Shown piece by piece: positions 60,427-64,000 of a stretch of 64,000 bases of DNA. The number at the start of each line of letters is the position of its first letter. Positions within the stretch are counted from its first letter, which is position 1. The position numbers and the translations under genes are program-made. The DNA is taken from contig CAVQFO010000018.1 of the NCBI GenBank assembly GCA_963711725.1, positions 1 to 64,000 of the forward strand, written 5' to 3'. Origin of the DNA: CAVQFO01 sp963711725 (GTDB lineage Bacteria; Pseudomonadota; Gammaproteobacteria; Nitrococcales; Aquisalimonadaceae). The notes beneath the pieces are model-generated. The model was not told the origin of the DNA and did not search any database. It saw only the letters and a program-made list of their open reading frames with translations.

Positions 60427-61629
60427 CTAGAACCCGAAATACATGCCGATTCCGTCGTATTGGATCTCGCGGGTGTAGAACTGGCCGTTGGGGGAGTGGC
60501 CCTTGTAGTGTTCCACCATGAACGCGATACGCCGGTCGTTGCGCTGAAACTCCAGGCCCGCCCGGTAGGATTGGTTGGTGTCCCAATCCTGCTCCTGGAA
60601 CTGTTTGAAGTCCGCGGCCAGGATCAGATCTGCCGAGCCCAGGAAGTCCTGGCGCCGGTATTCCAGGCCTTCGTGCGCCTGCCAGGGCTTGAGTGAGGGT
60701 TCGCTGGCGATCAGGTAGCCGCCTCCTCCGTAGACCCGGAACCCCCGGTATTCGTGGGAGACGACGACGTCCGCCGCCTCGTAGCTGAGATTGACCCGGT
60801 GTACCTGCGGGTTGCGCAGCAGGTATTCGTCTCCCAGATGGGAGCTTTGGTGATAGAGGCGGGCCCGGGCCGACCAGTTCCCCTGCCGAAACGTGATCGG
60901 AATTCCGACCCAGTAGTCGGCGTTCACCAGGTCATTGGACGGCGTATCGAAGTTGAACAGGGCGAATACCGCGCCCTGAATACCGACCTGATAGCGGCTC
61001 TTGCCTGCCCGGCCCTCCGCAAGACCCAGGTATTCGCCAAAGGAGACCGCTGCGGCATTGAAGTCGCTGCCGTCCACGCGATGGTATTGATAGGCCATGG
61101 AAAAGCGGGCCTCCCGAGGGTCGGCCTGCAGCTTGTGAAACAGGGGACGCGGCGGGAGTGCCTGCACGGAACGTTTCCCCTGGTTTTGCCGCGAGGTCTC
61201 GCTGGGCGGTGGTGCCGTAAGCTTTGGCTGGGCGGCGGCGTGGTCTGCGCAGGGCAGCGCCCAACTGATGGTCTTGATGCGGCCCGCGGCGCCCAGTTCG
61301 CGGGTCACCGCGTCGCGATCGCCGGCGGCTAGGCATTCCGGTGCGGTAACGGTTATGGCGCCGTTGGTATCGGCTTCGGTGACGGTCACTTCCAGTGTCT
61401 TGAATTGACGATCCAGGATGGCCTGGGCGTAACCCCGCAGAAAAGGGTCGGCGGGGCGGTTTGCGGCGAACACCGGCGCCGCGAATAGCAGCATGGCGGC
61501 ACCAAGGACCACCCTTTGCAGCGGAGGGTAAGGCGCACGGCGTGCGCGGGCTAGGCGTCGGCTTTGATCGGCTTCACAATGAGCGAATTGGTCGGTGTTG
61601 CGACGAGGTGAATTGCAGTTATGAGTCAT
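60427..61629 (-). CDS. DUF1207 family protein
   Basis: 400-residue protein. The C-terminal part (about 160-400) is a DUF1207 beta-barrel-like domain with the hallmark LYHQSSHLGDEYLLRNP, plus GVQGAVFALFNFDTP-like and RAGLEFQRNDRRI strands, ending IGMYFGF with a terminal Phe; outer-membrane location is likely. The first 65 residues hold a signal-like hydrophobic stretch (VVLGAAMLLFAAPVFA) after a long basic region, so the true start may be a GTG near 61512; the ATG at 61629 would overlap the start of pncC on the other strand. The stop codon TAG lies in the CTAG that borders the MITE-like element. Confidence 0.75.
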   Translation of the reverse strand: MTHNCNSPRRNTDQFAHCEADQSRRLARARRAPYPPLQRVVLGAAMLLFAAPVFAANRPADPFLRGYAQAILDRQFKTLEVTVTEADTNGAITVTAPECLAAGDRDAVTRELGAAGRIKTISWALPCADHAAAQPKLTAPPPSETSRQNQGKRSVQALPPRPLFHKLQADPREARFSMAYQYHRVDGSDFNAAAVSFGEYLGLAEGRAGKSRYQVGIQGAVFALFNFDTPSNDLVNADYWVGIPITFRQGNWSARARLYHQSSHLGDEYLLRNPQVHRVNLSYEAADVVVSHEYRGFRVYGGGGYLIASEPSLKPWQAHEGLEYRRQDFLGSADLILAADFKQFQEQDWDTNQSYRAGLEFQRNDRRIAFMVEHYKGHSPNGQFYTREIQYDGIGMYFGF

Positions 61630-62118
61630 CTGGACCTTGATTCTTTGGCTGAAGCGGTGGGCCACCGGCTGCTCCAACGGGGCCTCGCTCTGGTGACGGC
61701 GGAGTCCTGTACGGGCGGTTGGATCGCGAAGACCGTGACCGACGTGGCGGGCAGTTCACAATGGTTTGATAGGGGCATGGTGACGTATTCCAACCTTGCC
61801 AAGGAGGAAATGCTGGATGTGCCGGCGGAAGTGCTGGCTGGTTACGGGGCCGTCAGCGAACAGGTCGCACTGGCCATGGCCCAAGGTGCACTGCGTCGCA
61901 GCCGGGCGCAAGTGGCGGTGGCGGTAACCGGGATCGCGGGGCCGGACGGCGGCTCCGCCGACAAGCCCGTGGGCACGGTCTGGATTGGTTGGCAATGGCC
62001 GAGAGGCCATGCGGAAGCGGTGCGCCACACGTTCTCGGGTGGGCGTGAATCCGTGCGCAGGCACGCGGTGAAGGCGGCACTGGAAGGCATTCTGGAGCGG
62101 GTCTCCGGCCTCGAGTGA
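61621..62118 (+). CDS. pncC: Nicotinamide-nucleotide amidohydrolase PncC (CinA C-terminal domain)
   Basis: 165-residue stand-alone CinA_C protein that deamidates NMN to nicotinate mononucleotide in NAD recycling. Signature segments: VTAESCTGGWIAKTVTDVAGSS, YSNLAKEEMLDVP, AVTGIAGPDGGSADKPVGTV and RESVRRHAVKAALEG. GAGGTG lies upstream. recA often follows it in gammaproteobacteria, but here a GGDEF/EAL gene follows instead. Together with nrtR-nadA, it is the second NAD gene in the window. A small hairpin (TTTCCCG-N4-CGGGAAA, about 62243-62262) lies downstream. Confidence 0.93.
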   Translation: MSHLDLDSLAEAVGHRLLQRGLALVTAESCTGGWIAKTVTDVAGSSQWFDRGMVTYSNLAKEEMLDVPAEVLAGYGAVSEQVALAMAQGALRRSRAQVAVAVTGIAGPDGGSADKPVGTVWIGWQWPRGHAEAVRHTFSGGRESVRRHAVKAALEGILERVSGLE

Positions 62119-62375
62119 TGGTTTGGGGCGAGTGACGAAGTTGTGAATATGCTGATTTTGTGCTTGTATTCCCAAGTATTGGGGGTGTTTTCGGTGAATC
62201 TACGTTAAAGAATCGCCGCAGAGACAAGCCCCGCAGTACTTGTTTTCCCGGTCTCGGGAAAGGGTGAGGAGCCTCTGTTGGCCCCTGTCAGTGTTGGGGA
62301 TGGCTCGGGTTTTCGCACCGCCGGCTTGGTGACGACACGCTTGTGCCTCGGGAACGGGGAAGGCGAGGGACAATA

Positions 62376-64000
62376 ATGCAAAGCCTCGACCAGCTTCGCG
62401 CGCTAAGGATTGCGTTGGCCGATCCCGATCCCGCATCCGCCGTGGCCTTGAGCAGTGCCCTCGCAGCGAGTCGATTCGGCCATGTTGCCACCGTGGGTAA
62501 CCTCTCCGATCTCTACACGCGCATCCGTGACACGTTCCGCCATCCCGAGAGTGGCCTCTCGCTGGTATTGCTCTCCACCCGCCTGGTGCAGGGGGGGGAC
62601 TGGGACCATTGCCGTTCCCTGTGCGCGCTTGCAGCGGAAGCCGGCGTGGCTGTGGTGCTGCTGCAGGGCGCTGATGAGCCGCCGGACGAAGCACTGCTGA
62701 ACCATGCTCGGGAGGCGGGCGTTCTGGATGTGCTGGTGCGCCCGACGCTGACCCAGGAACTGGCTCATAGGGTGCTGGTGGCTCTTTCGGTGCAACAGGA
62801 AAGGCTGCTCCTGCGCCAGCGTGAGGAGGACCTGCAGGCGGAGTTGGCCGAGCGGCGGGTCATGGAGACGCGCCTCCAGCACATGGCCTATCACGATGAA
62901 CTCACCGGCCTTTGGAACCGACGCCGCCTGAAGAAAGCGTTGGAGGTCTCGGTGCTGCGCGCGTCCAATTTCCGTCAGCCCTGCGCGCTGCTGCTGTTGG
63001 ACGTGGATCGCTTCAAGCTCGTCAACGATCTGGAAGGCTACGATGCCGGAGACCGATTGCTGGTGGAGGTCTCGCGCATGGTTCGGCGCAGCGCCGAGGC
63101 GGGCGATACCGCCGCGCGGATCGGTTCGGACGAGTTCGCGCTGTTGCTTCACAACTGCACCCCTTCCATGGCCGCGGAACGCGCCGAGGTGCTCCGGAAG
63201 CAGCTGGAGGACTATCGCTTCCGTTACGCCGGCCGGAACTATCGGGCCTGCGCCAGCGTGGGCCTGGCCACTGTAACCGGCGAGGAAGAGGATCTCACCG
63301 AAGCCGAGGTGCTGGCCCGTGCGGACCAGGCCTGTTACGTCGCCAAGCAGCATGGGCGTAATCGGGTTCATTGCTACAGCGATGCCGACCCCGAATTGGA
63401 GCACCTGCGCAGCGATCATCGCTGGGCACCACGGATACGGGAAGGCCTGGAGAGGGAGCGTTTCTTTTTCCACTACCAGCCGGTGGTGAGGGTGATGGAT
63501 GGTGCCATCACGCACTACGAGCTGTTGGTGCGCATGCGCGGGGCCGACGGCCGCGTCCACTATCCCAGCGAATTCATCCCGGTGGCCGAGCGCACCGGGC
63601 TGATCCATCAGCTTGATTTGTGGGTGGTGGACCGGGCGGTGGACTTCCTGGCGGAATTGCCGCCGGAACACAGCCGCCTGAACGTGGCCGTGAACCTGTC
63701 GGGTTACGCGTTCCGCAACGACGCCTTGTTCAATCTGTTGGCGCGGAAGCTGGACTTGAGTTGGGTGTCACCGACGCGGCTGGTGTTCGAGATCACGGAG
63801 ACTGCGGCCATCGACAACCTGGATCGCAGCCGGGAGATGGTGGCGCGGCTGAGGGCGCTGGGCTGTCGATTCGCGCTGGATGACTTTGGTTCCGGGTTCA
63901 GTACGTTCAATTACCTCAAGCACTTCCCGGTGGATTTCCTCAAACTCGACGGCGGCTTCATTGTCAATCTGACCCGGGATGCCACCGACCGCGAGCTGGT
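62376..64000 (+). CDS. GGDEF/EAL protein with degenerate receiver domain (partial, runs off the window)
   Basis: At least 541 residues, open at the right edge. Residues about 1-130 look like a response-regulator receiver fold, but the acidic pocket reads ADPDPAS and the phosphoacceptor site region is SLVLLSTRL without an Asp, and the conserved Lys is Arg (VLVRP), so it is probably not phosphorylated. A coiled-coil linker (LLLRQREEDLQAELAERRVM) leads to a GGDEF domain with GSDEF (about 170-345), then an EAL domain with YELLVRM, NLSGYAF, EITETAA and DDFGSGFSTFNYL; EAL is changed to ELL. The ATG has GAGGG 7 nt upstream. The protein continues beyond 64000. Confidence 0.85.
   Translation, partial: MQSLDQLRALRIALADPDPASAVALSSALAASRFGHVATVGNLSDLYTRIRDTFRHPESGLSLVLLSTRLVQGGDWDHCRSLCALAAEAGVAVVLLQGADEPPDEALLNHAREAGVLDVLVRPTLTQELAHRVLVALSVQQERLLLRQREEDLQAELAERRVMETRLQHMAYHDELTGLWNRRRLKKALEVSVLRASNFRQPCALLLLDVDRFKLVNDLEGYDAGDRLLVEVSRMVRRSAEAGDTAARIGSDEFALLLHNCTPSMAAERAEVLRKQLEDYRFRYAGRNYRACASVGLATVTGEEEDLTEAEVLARADQACYVAKQHGRNRVHCYSDADPELEHLRSDHRWAPRIREGLERERFFFHYQPVVRVMDGAITHYELLVRMRGADGRVHYPSEFIPVAERTGLIHQLDLWVVDRAVDFLAELPPEHSRLNVAVNLSGYAFRNDALFNLLARKLDLSWVSPTRLVFEITETAAIDNLDRSREMVARLRALGCRFALDDFGSGFSTFNYLKHFPVDFLKLDGGFIVNLTRDATDREL

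Noticed and set aside
1..64000. tRNA, rRNA, intact insertion sequence or prophage
   Set aside because: No cloverleaf-like sequence, rRNA stretch, transposase reading frame or phage gene was recognised; XerD is the housekeeping recombinase.

Overview
The window looks like a high-GC chromosomal segment from a gammaproteobacterium. The markers are an RlmM-type 23S rRNA methyltransferase, xerD next to dsbC, mutS next to a 7Fe ferredoxin gene (fdxA), nrtR-nadA, the prkA-yeaH-spoVR stress cluster, and beta-barrel outer-membrane proteins ending in Phe. The placement (for example near Ectothiorhodospiraceae or Chromatiales relatives) is inference from gene content. I see no rRNA, tRNA, CRISPR array, prophage or intact transposase gene.

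Layout. 0.2-6.4 kb (minus): a porin, an AMP-forming acyl-CoA synthetase and a complete tripartite tricarboxylate transporter (tctC, tctB, tctA), which reads as an uptake-and-activation unit for an organic acid. 6.8-11.4 kb: a small unknown protein, a UspA protein, a GntR/UTRA regulator, a glutathione-transferase-like protein and a frameshifted SulP anion transporter. Two nearly identical 17-bp sites, one in front of tctA and one between uspA and gntR, suggest that the GntR protein controls the unit. 11.5-17.6 kb: the NAD regulator NrtR and quinolinate synthase NadA, with an NrtR-type palindrome exactly filling the promoter spacer, then the thioredoxin/TPR protein CnoX, a patatin-like lipase and small enzymes. 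17.6-22.2 kb (minus): prkA-yeaH-spoVR. 22.5-26.0 kb (minus): single-chain pyruvate carboxylase. 26.7-30.5 kb: a 1288-residue multidomain regulator. 30.6-41.6 kb: alpha/beta hydrolases, a GlxA-like AraC regulator, an ExeA-like ATPase, small envelope proteins, a DUF1499 protein, an MFS transporter and a coiled-coil protein. 41.6-48.4 kb: a second acyl-CoA synthetase, a GGDEF/EAL sensor protein, a JmjC-like oxygenase and a diguanylate cyclase. 48.6-53.1 kb (minus): a general amino-acid ABC transporter (aapJQMP) with a frameshift in aapM. 53.1-62.1 kb: rlmM, a slipin, xerD, dsbC, fdxA, mutS, a DUF1207 protein and pncC. The window ends inside another GGDEF/EAL protein with a degenerate receiver domain.

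The most unusual feature is a pair of MITE-like elements (193 and 269 bp) with about 29-bp terminal inverted repeats and flanking CTAG. Each sits exactly on the Phe-TAG end of an outer-membrane-type gene, in the same orientation relative to that gene. Both can fold into matching stem-loops, and one lies just upstream of mutS. REP-like hairpins and CACGAAG microrepeats occupy other intergenic gaps. Two genes (sulP and aapM) each need a single-base correction to read through; this is either real decay or sequence error.
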